A stretch of 64,000 bases of DNA from Sinomonas cyclohexanicum. GTDB taxonomy: Bacteria > Actinomycetota > Actinomycetes > Actinomycetales > Micrococcaceae. Location: the NCBI RefSeq assembly GCF_020886775.1, contig NZ_AP024525.1, positions 2,914,001-2,978,000 of the forward strand. Reading direction: 5' to 3'. Below, in pieces: positions 55,941 to 64,000 of this stretch. Within the stretch, counting starts at the first letter, position 1; every line of letters begins with the position of its first letter. The position numbers were made by a program, and so were the translations under genes. The notes below the pieces were generated by a model. That model was not told the origin of the DNA and searched no databases. It was given only the letters and a program-made list of their open reading frames with translations.

Positions 55941-57115
55941 TCGCCGTCCCCCAGGTACACGCGGGGGACGCGGCCGCTGATGCGCGTGACGATCTCGTAG
56001 TTGATCGTCCCGGTGGCGCGGGCCCAGTCGTCGGCCGTGGGGCCGCCCTCGTCGCCGGCGCCGAAGAGCACGGCCTCGGCGCCCAGGAACGAGTCGGTGT
56101 CTGCGTCGGGGCCGAGGTCCACCACGATCTGGTCCATCGCGACCCGGCCCGCGACCGTGTAGGTGCGCCCTGCGATCCGCACCGGACCCCGCTCGGAGGT
56201 CCTGGGCACGCCGTCGGCGTATCCGAGGGGCACGAGCCCGAGCGCACCGGCCGAGGGCGTCCGGTACGTGAGCCCGTAGCTCACGCCCTGGTCCGCGGGC
56301 ACGCGCTTGGCCTGGGAGAGCGTGGCCCGGAGCGTCATCGCGGGGCGCAGCCCCAGGTCCGCGGAGGCCTGGTCCGCGAACGGGGAGAGGCCGTAGATCG
56401 CGATGCCCGCGCGGACCAGGTCGAAGTGTGCGTCCGGGCGGGAGAAGATCGCCGGCGAATTGGCGATGTGGCGCACCGCGAGGTCGCAGCCGGCGTCCTC
56501 GGCGAGCGCGATCGCCTCGCGGAACGCGTCGAGCTGGGCGTCGGTCTCGGGGCGCGTCGGCTCGTCCGCGACGGCCAGGTGGCTGAACACGCCGACCACG
56601 CGCAGGAGCCCCTCGTCCTGGTACTCGACCGCCTCGCCCACCACGGACTCCCAGCGGTCCGCGGTGACGCCGTTGCGGCCGAGCCCCGTGTCGATCTTGA
56701 GGTGGATCCTGGCCGGCCGCTCCTGCTCGCGCGCCGCCGCGACGATCGCCTCGAGCTCCCAGCCCGAGCAGCCCAGGTCGATGCCGGCCGCCACCGCCGC
56801 GGAGAAGTTCGAGTCAGGGGTGTGGAGCCATGCGAGGATCGGCGCGTCGATGCCGGCCGCGCGCAGCGCGAGCGCCTCGCTGATGTGCGCCACCCCGAGC
56901 CAGGACGCGCCCGCCTCGAGCGCGGCCCTAGCCACTTGGGTGGCGCCGTGGCCGTAGCCGTCGGCCTTCACCACGGCCATCACCCGGGCGGGCGCGGCAA
57001 CCCTGCGGACCAGCTCCACGTTGTGCCGGATCGCGTCCAGGTCCACCACGGCGGCACGCTCGGGAAGACGGGTGGTGGGCATGCTGGAAGCGTCAAGGGT
57101 CGGCTCGGAAGTCAC
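55937..57115 (-). CDS. alr: Alanine racemase
   Basis: PLP enzyme that makes D-alanine for peptidoglycan; 392 residues. The PLP lysine is K50 in VMAVVKADGYGHGATQVA, and the second catalytic Tyr lies in QGVSYGLTYRTPSAG. VGVFSHLAVADEPTRPETDA and GRVAMDQIVVDLGPDADT complete the pattern. The start is GTG at 57115 or ATG at 57082. First gene of the chain with the t6A genes, all overlapping by four bases. It is divergent from mshA. Confidence 0.96.
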   Translation of the reverse strand: MTSEPTLDASSMPTTRLPERAAVVDLDAIRHNVELVRRVAAPARVMAVVKADGYGHGATQVARAALEAGASWLGVAHISEALALRAAGIDAPILAWLHTPDSNFSAAVAAGIDLGCSGWELEAIVAAAREQERPARIHLKIDTGLGRNGVTADRWESVVGEAVEYQDEGLLRVVGVFSHLAVADEPTRPETDAQLDAFREAIALAEDAGCDLAVRHIANSPAIFSRPDAHFDLVRAGIAIYGLSPFADQASADLGLRPAMTLRATLSQAKRVPADQGVSYGLTYRTPSAGALGLVPLGYADGVPRTSERGPVRIAGRTYTVAGRVAMDQIVVDLGPDADTDSFLGAEAVLFGAGDEGGPTADDWARATGTINYEIVTRISGRVPRVYLGDGE

Positions 57116-57148
57116 GCACCGAGTCTACTCGTGGCGCACCGCACCCTT

Positions 57149-57210
57149 GCGGCGCACGACGCCGCCGCCTCGCCTCGAGTGCGCCGGCGGCCCCCGCCGT
57201 CGTGCGCCGC
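57149..57210. repeat. Dispersed palindrome in the alr-mshA divergent region
   Basis: Arms GCGGCGCACGACG (57149-57161) and CGTCGTGCGCCGC (57198-57210) are perfect over 13 bp with a 36-nt GC-rich interior that pairs poorly. This copy lies between divergent genes, so it cannot be a simple terminator for either. Confidence 0.75.
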
Positions 57211-57268
57211 TGCAGCCGACGCGGAACGGATGGGCGCGCGGGCGGGGCGGGCACGTAGCCTAGGGAGC

Positions 57269-58519
57269 GTGCAGCACCGTGACCGCGTGGCGATGATCTC
57301 CCTCCACACGTCCCCGCTTGAGCAGCCGGGCGCGGGGGACGCGGGCGGGATGAACGTCTACGTGTCCCAGCTGGGGCGGGCGCTCGCGGCCGGCGGGCTG
57401 GGGGTCGACATCTACACTCGGGCGACCTCGCCGGACCAGCCGGACACGGTCACGCTCGCGGACGGCGTGCTCGTGCACCATGTGGAGGCGGGCCCGCGGC
57501 GGCGGCTCGCGAAGGAGCAGATGCCCCCGCTGGTCGCGGAGTTCGCGGCCCGCGTGCTCGCCCGCATCGACGACGGAGAGTCGTGCGCGGTTCCCCGCGT
57601 TGTCCACAGCCACTACTGGGTGTCCGGCCTGGCGGGGCTCGAGGTGGCGCGCGAGCTGGGCGTCCCGCTCGTGCACACGATGCACACGATGGCGCGCGTC
57701 AAGAACCTCCACCTGGCCGCCGGCGACGTCCCGGAGCCGTCCAACCGCGAGCGCGGCGAGCAGCGCCTCGCCGAGGAGGCCACCCGATTCACGGCGAACA
57801 CGCCGGCCGAGCGGGACGAGCTCGTGCGGCACTACGGCGTGGACGACGACCGCATCGACGTGGTCTCCCCCGGCGTGGACCTCGGCGTGTTCCGGCCCGC
57901 GTTCCGTGCGCGGTCACGCGCGGGCCAGGGCGTGAGGCCGGGCGAGTTCCACGTCCTGTTCGCCGGCCGGATCCAGCGGCTCAAGGGCCCGCAGGTGCTC
58001 GTGGCCGCGGCGGGCGAGCTGCGTCGGCGCCGTCCCGACATCCCGCTGCGGGTGACGATCGTGGGGGCGCCGAGCGGCTCGGCCGGGCTCGATCTGGACC
58101 TGCTCACGCAGGCGGAGGGGCTCGACGGCGTGGTGCGCCGCCTGCCGCCCGTCCCCGCCGCGGGGCTCGCCGAGTGGTACCGGTCTGCGGACGTGGTGGC
58201 GATGCCGAGCTTCTCGGAGTCGTTCGGGCTCGTGGCGCTCGAGGCCCAGGCGTGCGGGACGCCGGTGGTGGCCGCTCGGGTGGGCGGGCTGACGCGGGCC
58301 GTGTGCGACGGCCGCACCGGCTTCCTCGTGGACGGGCACGAGCCGGCCGTGTGGGCCGCGGTCCTCGAGCAGTTGCACGACGACCCCGAGACGCGGCACG
58401 ACCTCGGCCGTGCCGCGTCGATCTACGCCGAGCGGTTCGGCTGGGAGCAGACCGCCGAGGGCACCCGCGCGGCCTATCGGACGGCCATCCGCGAGCAGGC
58501 CCCGGCGACCCTGGGCTGA
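57269..58519 (+). CDS. mshA: D-inositol-3-phosphate glycosyltransferase (mycothiol synthesis)
   Basis: First step of mycothiol synthesis, joining GlcNAc from UDP-GlcNAc to inositol-3-phosphate; 416 residues, GT-B fold. The N-terminus VAMISLHTSPLEQPGAGDAG with GGMNVYVSQLGRAL is the MshA signature. HSHYWVSGLAGLEVARELGV, MHTMARVKNLHLA and PGVDLGVF follow, and the nucleotide end has FSESFGLVALEAQACGTPVV. The start is GTG 57269 by homology; GGGAG is too close, so GTG 57287 is possible. Mycothiol is confined to actinobacteria. Confidence 0.95.
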   Translation: MQHRDRVAMISLHTSPLEQPGAGDAGGMNVYVSQLGRALAAGGLGVDIYTRATSPDQPDTVTLADGVLVHHVEAGPRRRLAKEQMPPLVAEFAARVLARIDDGESCAVPRVVHSHYWVSGLAGLEVARELGVPLVHTMHTMARVKNLHLAAGDVPEPSNRERGEQRLAEEATRFTANTPAERDELVRHYGVDDDRIDVVSPGVDLGVFRPAFRARSRAGQGVRPGEFHVLFAGRIQRLKGPQVLVAAAGELRRRRPDIPLRVTIVGAPSGSAGLDLDLLTQAEGLDGVVRRLPPVPAAGLAEWYRSADVVAMPSFSESFGLVALEAQACGTPVVAARVGGLTRAVCDGRTGFLVDGHEPAVWAAVLEQLHDDPETRHDLGRAASIYAERFGWEQTAEGTRAAYRTAIREQAPATLG

Positions 58520-58526
58520 CCTCCCC

Positions 58527-58579
58527 CCGAGATCGGGTCCCGACGCCGACCTCGGCGGCACCCGGCCGCCCGATCTCGG
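58527..58579 (+). terminator. Inverted repeat after mshA
   Basis: CCGAGATCGGG at 58527-58537 and CCCGATCTCGG at 58569-58579, perfect over 11 bp with a 31-nt interior. It lies just past the mshA stop and before fhs, a likely terminator though the loop is long. Confidence 0.5.
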
Positions 58580-58618
58580 CGACGTCCGCGCGCCGCAGGG
58601 TAGGGGTAGGGTGGCGCC

Positions 58619-60343
58619 ATGACCGCCTCGGCATCGACGCCCAGCGCACCGCGTCCGGGCACGCCCCTGCCCAATGACCTCGAGATCGCCCGCGCGGCGA
58701 CCCTGCGCCCCATCGTGCAGATCGCCGAGGAGGCGGGCATCCCGGAGGAGGCGCTCGAGCTGTACGGGCGGTACAAGGCGAAGATCGACGTGGGCCGCCT
58801 GTCTGAGGCCGGGAATGACAGCAGGCGCGGCCACGTCGTGCTCGTCACGGCCATCTCGCCCACCCCGGCCGGCGAGGGCAAGTCCACGCTCACCGTCGGC
58901 CTCGCCGACGCCCTCGCGCGCGCAGGCAAGCGCACCATGATCGCGATCCGCGAGCCCAGCCTCGGCCCGATCCTGGGCATGAAGGGCGGCGCGACGGGCG
59001 GCGGCCAGTCCCAGGTGCTGCCGATGGAGGACATCAACCTCCACTTCACCGGCGACTTCCACGCCATCACGAGTGCGAACAACGCCCTGTGCGCGCTGAT
59101 CGACAACCACATCTTCCAGGGCAATGCCCTGGCCATCGACCCGCGCCGCGTCACGTTCAAGCGGGTCATGGACATGAACGACCGCTCCCTCCGCCAGATC
59201 GTGATCGGCCTCGGCGGGCCCGCCCAGGGCGTCCCGCGGGAGGCGGGCTTCGACATTACCGTCGCGTCCGAGGTCATGGCGGTCTTCTGCCTCGCGTCCT
59301 CGGTCGCCGACCTCAAGGAGCGTCTGGGCCGCATCACGTTCGGCTACACCTACGACCGCAAGCCCCTCACGGTCTCGGACCTGGGGGCGGCCGGCGTGAT
59401 GGCGATGCTCCTCAAGGACGCGATCAAGCCGAACCTCGTCCAGACGATCGCCGGCACCCCCGCCCTCGTCCACGGCGGCCCGTTCGCGAACATCGCCCAC
59501 GGGTGCAACTCCGCCCTCGCGACGACGACGGCGCGCCGCCTCGCCGACGTCGTGGTCACCGAGGCCGGCTTCGGGGCGGACCTCGGAGCCGAGAAGTTCA
59601 TCGACATCAAGTCACGCGCGGCGGACGTTGCGCCCTCGGCGGTGGTGATCGTCGCGACGGTGCGCGCGCTGAAGATGCACGGCGGCGTCCCGAAGGACGA
59701 GCTCAAGGTCCCGGATGCGGACGCGGTCGTGCGTGGGTTCGCCAACCTCGCCCGGCACGTGGAGAACGTGCGGAAGTTCGGGCTCGAGCCAGTTGTGGCG
59801 GTCAACGAGTTTGTGAGCGACACGCCCGAGGAGCTCGACGCCGTCGTGCGCCTGTGCCGCGAGGCGGGCGTCCGCGTCGCCGTCGCGGACGTGTGGGGCC
59901 GCGGCGGCGGGGGCGACGGCGGCGATGAACTCGCGCGCGAGGTGCTCGCCGCGCTCGAGGAGCCCGGAACAGCCCGCCAGCTGTATCCGCTCGAGATGAG
60001 CATCGAGGACAAGATCGCCACGGTCGTCCGGGAGGTCTACCGGGGCGCGGGGGTCGAGTTCTCCGACGCGGCGAAGAAGACGCTCAGGCAGATCCACGAG
60101 AACGGCTGGGACGGCCTGCCGGTGTGCATGGCCAAGACGCAGTACTCGTTCTCCGACGATGCCTCGCTTCTCGGTGCGCCTGAGGGCTTCACGGTGCACG
60201 TGCGGGAGCTGTGGCCGCGCACCGGGGCGGGGTTCGTGGTCGCGGTCACGGGCTCGCTCATGACCATGCCGGGGCTACCCAAGGAGCCCGCGGCGATGCG
60301 CATGGACCTGGACGACGACGGCCGGGTCGAGGGCCTTTTCTGA
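58619..60343 (+). CDS. fhs: Formate-tetrahydrofolate ligase
   Basis: ATP-dependent formation of 10-formyl-THF from formate, 574 residues. The P-loop is [20 protein letters not shown] at about residues 82-101, and [20 protein letters not shown] is the family signature. [33 protein letters not shown] and [20 protein letters not shown] follow. A monocistronic gene after an inverted repeat. In this genome it complements the 5-FTHF cyclo-ligase in the folate one-carbon pool. Confidence 0.96.
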   Translation: MTASASTPSAPRPGTPLPNDLEIARAATLRPIVQIAEEAGIPEEALELYGRYKAKIDVGRLSEAGNDSRRGHVVLVTAISPTPAGEGKSTLTVGLADALARAGKRTMIAIREPSLGPILGMKGGATGGGQSQVLPMEDINLHFTGDFHAITSANNALCALIDNHIFQGNALAIDPRRVTFKRVMDMNDRSLRQIVIGLGGPAQGVPREAGFDITVASEVMAVFCLASSVADLKERLGRITFGYTYDRKPLTVSDLGAAGVMAMLLKDAIKPNLVQTIAGTPALVHGGPFANIAHGCNSALATTTARRLADVVVTEAGFGADLGAEKFIDIKSRAADVAPSAVVIVATVRALKMHGGVPKDELKVPDADAVVRGFANLARHVENVRKFGLEPVVAVNEFVSDTPEELDAVVRLCREAGVRVAVADVWGRGGGGDGGDELAREVLAALEEPGTARQLYPLEMSIEDKIATVVREVYRGAGVEFSDAAKKTLRQIHENGWDGLPVCMAKTQYSFSDDASLLGAPEGFTVHVRELWPRTGAGFVVAVTGSLMTMPGLPKEPAAMRMDLDDDGRVEGLF

Positions 60344-60529
60344 CGGACTCGGCCGAGGGGCCGGCCGCTTCTTGACCGGCGGCGATCGGCGCTGCCGAGG
60401 GTCCGCCCCCCATGATTCACGCAACGCACCCTCAGTCGGCGCCCGCCACCGCCCACAGTAGTGGAGCGGTCCACGTGCAGCCAAGCCCGGCCCCTTCACC
60501 GCGCGTGAGCACAGCCCCCCAAGAACCAC

Positions 60530-60589
60530 TGGACACTGTGACAGCCGTCTCATAGAATTGTCTCGAGATCGTAGAAAAATTCAACGATC
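60530..60589 (+). promoter_or_regulatory. Promoter and operator of the MHS-family transporter
   Basis: -35 TGGACA (60530-60535), 17-bp spacer and -10 TAGAAT (60553-60558) make the best promoter in the window. An inverted repeat GATCGTAGAA-AAA-TTCAACGATC (60567-60589, 9 of 10 pairs) sits just past the -10, where a repressor would block it. The rest of the 336-bp gap from fhs to the transporter, 60344-60529, holds GC-rich sequence with no ORF I can support. Confidence 0.75.
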
Positions 60590-60679
60590 GAAATAATCAA
60601 CTAACGCCGCGGTGCTTCCTGGCGAGGATCGCCCCCACCCCCACCCACCCCGTTCCATCCGAGTGACATGGAGGTCACC

Positions 60680-62011
60680 GTGACGAGTTCCACCACAGCC
60701 GGGCTCAAGGGCCTGAGCGTCGAGTCCGCCCGGCGCGAATCACGCCGGGTGATCGCGTCGAGCTACCTCGGCAGCACCATCGAGTTCTACGACTTCCTCC
60801 TCTACGCGACGGCGTCCGCGCTCGTCTTCCCGAAGGTCTTTTTCACCGGTCTCGACCCGCTCTCGGCCACCATCGCGGCCTACGGGACGTTCGCGGCCGG
60901 GTACGTGGCCAGGCCCCTCGGCGGCGCGATCTTCGGGCACTTCGGCGACCGGCTCGGGCGCAAGAAGGTCCTCATCCTCTCGATGCTGATCATGGGCCTG
61001 GCCTCGACCCTGATCGGCCTCGTGCCCTCCGCATCCGTCATCGGCTCGTGGGGGGCGATCCTCCTCGTCACCCTGAGGTTCCTGCAGGGCATCGCGATCG
61101 GCGGCGAATGGGGCGGCGCGGCGCTCATGGCGCTTGAGCACTCCGACCCCAAGCGGCGCGGCTTCGCGGCCTCGTTCGTCAACGCGGGCGGCCCGAGCGG
61201 CGCCGCGCTGGGCACGTTCGTGATGGGCCTCTTCGCGGCCCTGCCGCAGGAGGCCTTCCTCTCATGGGGCTGGCGCGTTCCGTTCCTGCTCTCCGCCGCG
61301 CTGCTCGTGGTGGGCCTCGTGATCCGCACGAGGATCTCCGAGAGCCCGATCTTCAAGGCCGCAATCGAGCAGGACCGCCTCACCGAGGCCCAGCCCAAGG
61401 TGCCGCTGCTGAGCGTGCTGCGCCGGCCGAAGAACCTCATCCTCGTCACCCTCGGCGGTGCGGCAGGCTTCGCGCTCCAGGTGGTGCTCGCCTCGTTCGC
61501 CGTGACCTACGCGGTGGACCACGGCGCGCCGCGCCAGCCCGTTCTCTACGCGTTCGCCGTGGCGTCCGTGCTGACCATGACGATGGTCCTGTTCATGGGC
61601 AGGCTCTCGGACCGGGTCGGCCGCCGCCCGCTGCTCGTGGCCGGGATGGTGCTCTTCATGGCGTTCCTGTACCCGATGTTCGGCTGGTTCTCCTCCGGCA
61701 ACGTGCTGCTGGTGTTCCTCGGATTCGTGGTGGGCCTCGCGTGCCACGGCCTCATCTACGGCCCGCTGGCCGCGTTCGTCTCCGAGCAGTTCGGCACGCG
61801 CGCCCGGTACACGGGGGCCTCGCTCGGCTACCAGCTGGCCACGCTGATCGGCGCGGGCTTCACCCCCGGGATCGTCGCGGGCCTGTACGGCGCCGGCCCG
61901 GACATCGCGCCCGTGGTCATCTTCCTCGGCGTGCTCACGGCCGTGAGCGTCGTCGCGGTCCTGCTCACGCGCGAGTCAAAGGATCTCGACCTCGCCACCG
62001 TGGAGCACTGA
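60680..62011 (+). CDS. MFS transporter, MHS (metabolite:H+ symporter) family
   Basis: 443-residue symporter of the ProP/ShiA/KgtP kind. The opening GSTIEFYDFLLYATASALVF is typical of MHS carriers, with loop 2-3 GHFGDRLGRKKVLILSMLIM and helix 4-5 RFLQGIAIGGEWGGAALMAL. GRLSDRVGRRPLLVAGMVLF is the loop 8-9 repeat. Substrates of relatives are organic acids, shikimate or betaine; not decided here. GTG at 60680 is chosen because GGAGG is 5 nt upstream; an ATG at 60668 would overlap that site. It has its own promoter and operator. Confidence 0.92.
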   Translation: MTSSTTAGLKGLSVESARRESRRVIASSYLGSTIEFYDFLLYATASALVFPKVFFTGLDPLSATIAAYGTFAAGYVARPLGGAIFGHFGDRLGRKKVLILSMLIMGLASTLIGLVPSASVIGSWGAILLVTLRFLQGIAIGGEWGGAALMALEHSDPKRRGFAASFVNAGGPSGAALGTFVMGLFAALPQEAFLSWGWRVPFLLSAALLVVGLVIRTRISESPIFKAAIEQDRLTEAQPKVPLLSVLRRPKNLILVTLGGAAGFALQVVLASFAVTYAVDHGAPRQPVLYAFAVASVLTMTMVLFMGRLSDRVGRRPLLVAGMVLFMAFLYPMFGWFSSGNVLLVFLGFVVGLACHGLIYGPLAAFVSEQFGTRARYTGASLGYQLATLIGAGFTPGIVAGLYGAGPDIAPVVIFLGVLTAVSVVAVLLTRESKDLDLATVEH

Positions 62012-62026
62012 GCCGGCCCCACCCGC

Positions 62027-62074
62027 AAGCGAGCGCACGACGGCGGGCCCCCACCCGCCGTCGTGCGCTCGCTT
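62027..62074. terminator. Perfect 21-bp hairpin between convergent genes
   Basis: Arms 62027-62047 and 62054-62074 are complementary over 21 bp with a 6-nt loop; the inner part is GCACGACGGCGGG/CCCGCCGTCGTGC. It ends the MHS transporter on one side and the MerR gene on the other, and A/T pairs at the base give short T-runs each way. Confidence 0.85.
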
Positions 62075-62098
62075 CTGCGCTCCCGCGGCGGACCGGGC

Positions 62099-62404
62099 CT
62101 ACCCGGCGCGGCTGCGTTCAGCGCGAAGGTCCGCGAGTTCCCGTCGCAGCCGGGCATTCTCGTCTTCGAGCTCGAGGACGATCCGGATGCCCTCGATCGT
62201 GAGGCCGGCCTCGACGAGCACGGCGATGCGCGCGAGCCGCTCGACGTCGTCCTCGCTGTAGCGCCTCGTGCCCCCGTCGGTGCGTGAGGGCGTGAGGAGT
62301 CCCTTGCGCTCGTAGAGCCGAAGGCTCGAGAGGGCCATCCCGGAGAGCTCGGCAGCGACCGAGATCGCGTACACCCCCTCCGAGGAGCGCCGCCGCTGCG
62401 CCAT
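62099..62404 (-). CDS. MerR-family regulator, HspR-like
   Basis: 101-residue regulator with a MerR helix-turn-helix (VYAISVAAELSGMALSSLRL followed by YERKGLLTPSRTDGGTRRYS) and a short C-terminal coiled coil (LELEDENARLRRELADLRAE). Strongly like HspR, the repressor of dnaK in actinobacteria, but it stands alone with no dnaK operon and no HAIR inverted repeat nearby. A 20-bp dyad lies in its divergent promoter region. AAGGAGG is 5 nt before the ATG. Confidence 0.85.
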   Translation of the reverse strand: MAQRRRSSEGVYAISVAAELSGMALSSLRLYERKGLLTPSRTDGGTRRYSEDDVERLARIAVLVEAGLTIEGIRIVLELEDENARLRRELADLRAERSRAG

Positions 62405-62453
62405 CCGGCCTCCTTCCACAAAGGTCTTGATCTGTTTCACCAAATCTACTATA

Positions 62454-62473
62454 TCTATGCGTGCAGACGTAGA
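62454..62473. promoter_or_regulatory. Imperfect dyad in the MerR divergent promoter
   Basis: TCTATGCGTGCAGACGTAGA is a 20-bp imperfect palindrome (seven of ten pairs) in the 128 bp between the MerR gene and the small gene at 62533. TATAGT on the minus strand at 62453-62448 could be a -10 for the MerR gene. Confidence 0.45.
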
Positions 62474-62532
62474 TCCGAGAGGTGGACCCCAGCGCAGGTT
62501 CGCAGACTCCACGTCGATGAGGAGGAGGCTCC

Positions 62533-62934
62533 ATGAGCCCGGAGCGAAGCGGCTGGCGCCGCTACGACACCACGCTGTTCCCGGTGTTCCATGAGCGGTT
62601 CGAGGAGAAATGGGGCGAGGGCACGGCGCCGTTCCTGGATCCCAGCGTCTTCGAGCGCGACCAGCCCCGGCCGCGGGCACAGTGGATCAACGTCGACACG
62701 GGCGCGGCGGTCGCCGTCGTGCCCGTGTGGGAGGACGATCCGACGGCCCGCTCGTTTGCCGTGTTCTACCTTCCGCCGGCCGGCGGGATCTGGGTGCTGC
62801 GGCCGCCGGGGCTCTCGACCTACGTCGAGGCGGTCGTCAACGGGTCCGCCGCGAGCTCTGACTCGGCGGCCCTCCGCAACGACTCGTTCCGCAAGGCGGT
62901 GGAGCACGCCGAGGCCTTCATCTACGGCACCTAG
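62533..62934 (+). CDS. Small protein of unknown function divergent from MerR
   Basis: 133-residue soluble protein beginning MSPERSGWRRYDTTLFPVFH, with one aromatic/acidic stretch FERDQPRPRAQWINVDTGAA and a central beta-rich region (FAVFYLPPAGGIWVLRPPGL). No signal, membrane segment or Cys. GGAGGAGG 7 nt before the ATG supports translation. Its position opposite the MerR gene with a shared dyad makes it a likely target; function unknown. Confidence 0.75.
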   Translation: MSPERSGWRRYDTTLFPVFHERFEEKWGEGTAPFLDPSVFERDQPRPRAQWINVDTGAAVAVVPVWEDDPTARSFAVFYLPPAGGIWVLRPPGLSTYVEAVVNGSAASSDSAALRNDSFRKAVEHAEAFIYGT

Positions 62935-62954
62935 CTGCCGGCGGAGGACCCGAA

Positions 62955-62988
62955 CGCACGACGGCGGGCGCGCACCCGCCGTCGTGCG
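62955..62988. terminator. Palindrome between the small gene and the flavin oxidase
   Basis: Arms CGCACGACGGCGGG (62955-62968) and CCCGCCGTCGTGCG (62975-62988), perfect over 14 bp with a 6-nt loop, between convergent genes. Another copy of the dispersed palindrome. Confidence 0.8.
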
Positions 62989-62994
62989 CTCGCG

Positions 62995-64000
62995 TCAGGC
63001 GGGCGTGGCCTCCGGCTCCACCGCGGCGGCACCCTCCGCCGCGCGCACGGGCCTGATGTTCTGGTTCACGTGGAAGAAGTTGTCCGGGTCGTACTGGGCC
63101 TTGACCTCGGCGAGGCGCGCATAGTTCGCGCCATAGTTGGCCTCGATCCGTGGCTGGTCGTCGGCGTCCTGGAAGTTGATGTACCCGCCGGGTTCGGTGA
63201 ACTCGTGCAGGGCACGCCAGTAGCTGCGCACCCACGCGATGTTCGCCTCGTTGTCCGCGGGGCTCTCCCACTGGCCGGCGATGACGGGCGCGAAGTTCGC
63301 CGAGCGGTTCGGGAAGGCCGTCGCGTCCGCCGCGACGCGATGGACCGCCCCGTCGATCGGGTAGAAGTGGTTGGCGGTGGGCAGGCTGGGAACCGTCGAG
63401 CCGTACTCCTGCGCCACGCGGAGGATGTCGTCGGAGAGCCCGCGGGCGAAGTCCGCCTTCCAGTACCCCTGGAGCCCGGGAGGGTTGCCCTCGTCGAAGG
63501 CGCCGTTGAGGAACGGGTACGGCATGGGCGCGACGAGCGAGCCCACCACCGGGGCCGCCGAGAGCACCGGCTGCCAGCGCGACTCGCCCTCTGACGGATC
63601 ACCCGTCCACATGCCCACGATCAGGCACACCTGGCGCGTGTGCCACTCCTCGGGGATGAACGGCACGGGCGGCGCCTGATGGTAGGCGAAGAACGCGCCC
63701 ATCTCCTCGGGCTGGCCGGCGATCCAGTCGCGGTAGAACTGGCCCACGGCCACGCCCTCGGCGGCGGGGAACGCCACGATCCCCACGTGCACCATGTCGA
63801 TGTCGTGCAGCTCGAACTCGAAGGACGTCACGACGCCGAAGTTGCCGCCGCCTCCGCGCAGGGCCCACAGGAGGTCGGGATTCTGCTCGGCGCTGGCCCG
63901 GGCGAACGTGCCGTCCGCGAGGACCACGTCGGCGGAGACGAGGTTGTCGCACGCGAGCCCGTGCTTGCGTGCGAGGTATCCGATGCCGCCGCCGAGGGTC
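62995..64000 (-). CDS. FAD-binding oxidoreductase with BBE domain, 5' end cut by the window
   Basis: C-terminal 334 residues of a PCMH-type flavin oxidase (berberine-bridge-enzyme/6-hydroxynicotine-oxidase-like). The part present starts TLGGGIGYLARKHGLACDNL, the FAD-binding VxLADG block and LRGGGGNFGVVTSFEFELHD, and ends with the BBE strand YDPDNFFHVNQNIRPV. The His/Cys that attach FAD in bicovalent members would be upstream, outside the window, so the cofactor link cannot be judged. Substrate unknown. Confidence 0.9.
   Translation of the reverse strand, partial: TLGGGIGYLARKHGLACDNLVSADVVLADGTFARASAEQNPDLLWALRGGGGNFGVVTSFEFELHDIDMVHVGIVAFPAAEGVAVGQFYRDWIAGQPEEMGAFFAYHQAPPVPFIPEEWHTRQVCLIVGMWTGDPSEGESRWQPVLSAAPVVGSLVAPMPYPFLNGAFDEGNPPGLQGYWKADFARGLSDDILRVAQEYGSTVPSLPTANHFYPIDGAVHRVAADATAFPNRSANFAPVIAGQWESPADNEANIAWVRSYWRALHEFTEPGGYINFQDADDQPRIEANYGANYARLAEVKAQYDPDNFFHVNQNIRPVRAAEGAAAVEPEATPA

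Noticed and set aside
62405-62532. HAIR element for HspR
   Set aside because: No CTTGAGT-N7-ACTCAAG is present; only a different 20-bp dyad is seen.

Overview
The window is very GC-rich chromosomal DNA from an actinobacterium, most likely a member of the Micrococcaceae (Arthrobacter or Sinomonas type). The indicators are a mycothiol glycosyltransferase (MshA), a GuaB/GuaB3 pair, a groES-groEL operon with HrcA-type CIRCE operators and a His-ending GroEL, a homologue of the mycobacterial chaperone Ruc (Rv0991c) beside 5-FTHF cyclo-ligase and galU, many GTG starts, and codons with G or C in third position. The genus is inferred. No prophage, insertion sequence, rRNA or CRISPR array is visible. 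Nearly all genes look like intact core or niche genes.

Layout. 0-6 kb: exonuclease VII (xseA-xseB), two unknown membrane proteins, a PPK2 polyphosphate kinase and an AlaT-like aminotransferase. 6-9.6 kb: a four-gene glycine betaine/choline-type ABC importer closed by a strong terminator. 9.6-14 kb: rsgA preceded by a tiny ORF with a very strong ribosome-binding site, a BadF-type sugar kinase, a nitronate monooxygenase-like enzyme and an aldo/keto reductase. 14-22 kb: regulator/transporter modules (LysR with MFS, Lrp alone, MFS with ArsR and a small protein, Lrp with MFS), an M20 amidohydrolase and CorA. 22-28.5 kb: malate dehydrogenase, a DUF805 protein, tRNA-Ala(CGC), and the galU-rimJ-GlpR-like locus with divergent fthC and ruc. 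28.5-33 kb: a 1441-residue helicase-like protein with a C-terminal nuclease domain, in which both the Walker A lysine and the Walker B glutamate are replaced. 33-41 kb: guaA, DUF3817, SURF1, glpD with an orphan PTS IIA, guaB3 and guaB. 41-48.5 kb: an acyltransferase-SGNH protein, groES-groEL, a THUMP-like methyltransferase and an AroE-like protein. 48.5-53 kb: a cysteine-free L36 with a Zur-like box, an AidB-like acyl-CoA dehydrogenase, a YbdK-type ligase and an AbiEi-like/nuclease gene bracketed by inverted repeats. 53-57 kb: the tightly overlapping alr-tsaE-tsaB-rimI-tsaD operon. 57-64 kb: mshA, fhs, an MHS-family transporter with a clear promoter and operator, a MerR-type regulator, a small unknown gene and the 3' part of a flavin oxidase.

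Three regulatory circuits can be read directly from the DNA. (1) Heat shock: two CIRCE elements precede groES and a third, near-perfect one precedes the ruc homologue. (2) Zinc: a Zur-like box lies next to the zinc-free L36 paralogue. (3) An array of five TTTGCA sites at exact 14-bp spacing, plus one inverted site, precedes the ArsR-type regulator gene. Intergenic regions also carry a dispersed palindrome family with core GCCGTCGTGCG; several copies form perfect 14-21 bp stems and probably act as terminators.

The most unusual items are the apparently ATPase-dead helicase-nuclease protein, the nuclease cassette framed by two inverted-repeat pairs, the 14-bp-phased operator array, and the absence of a moeA/glp gene from the galU-rimJ-GlpR locus.
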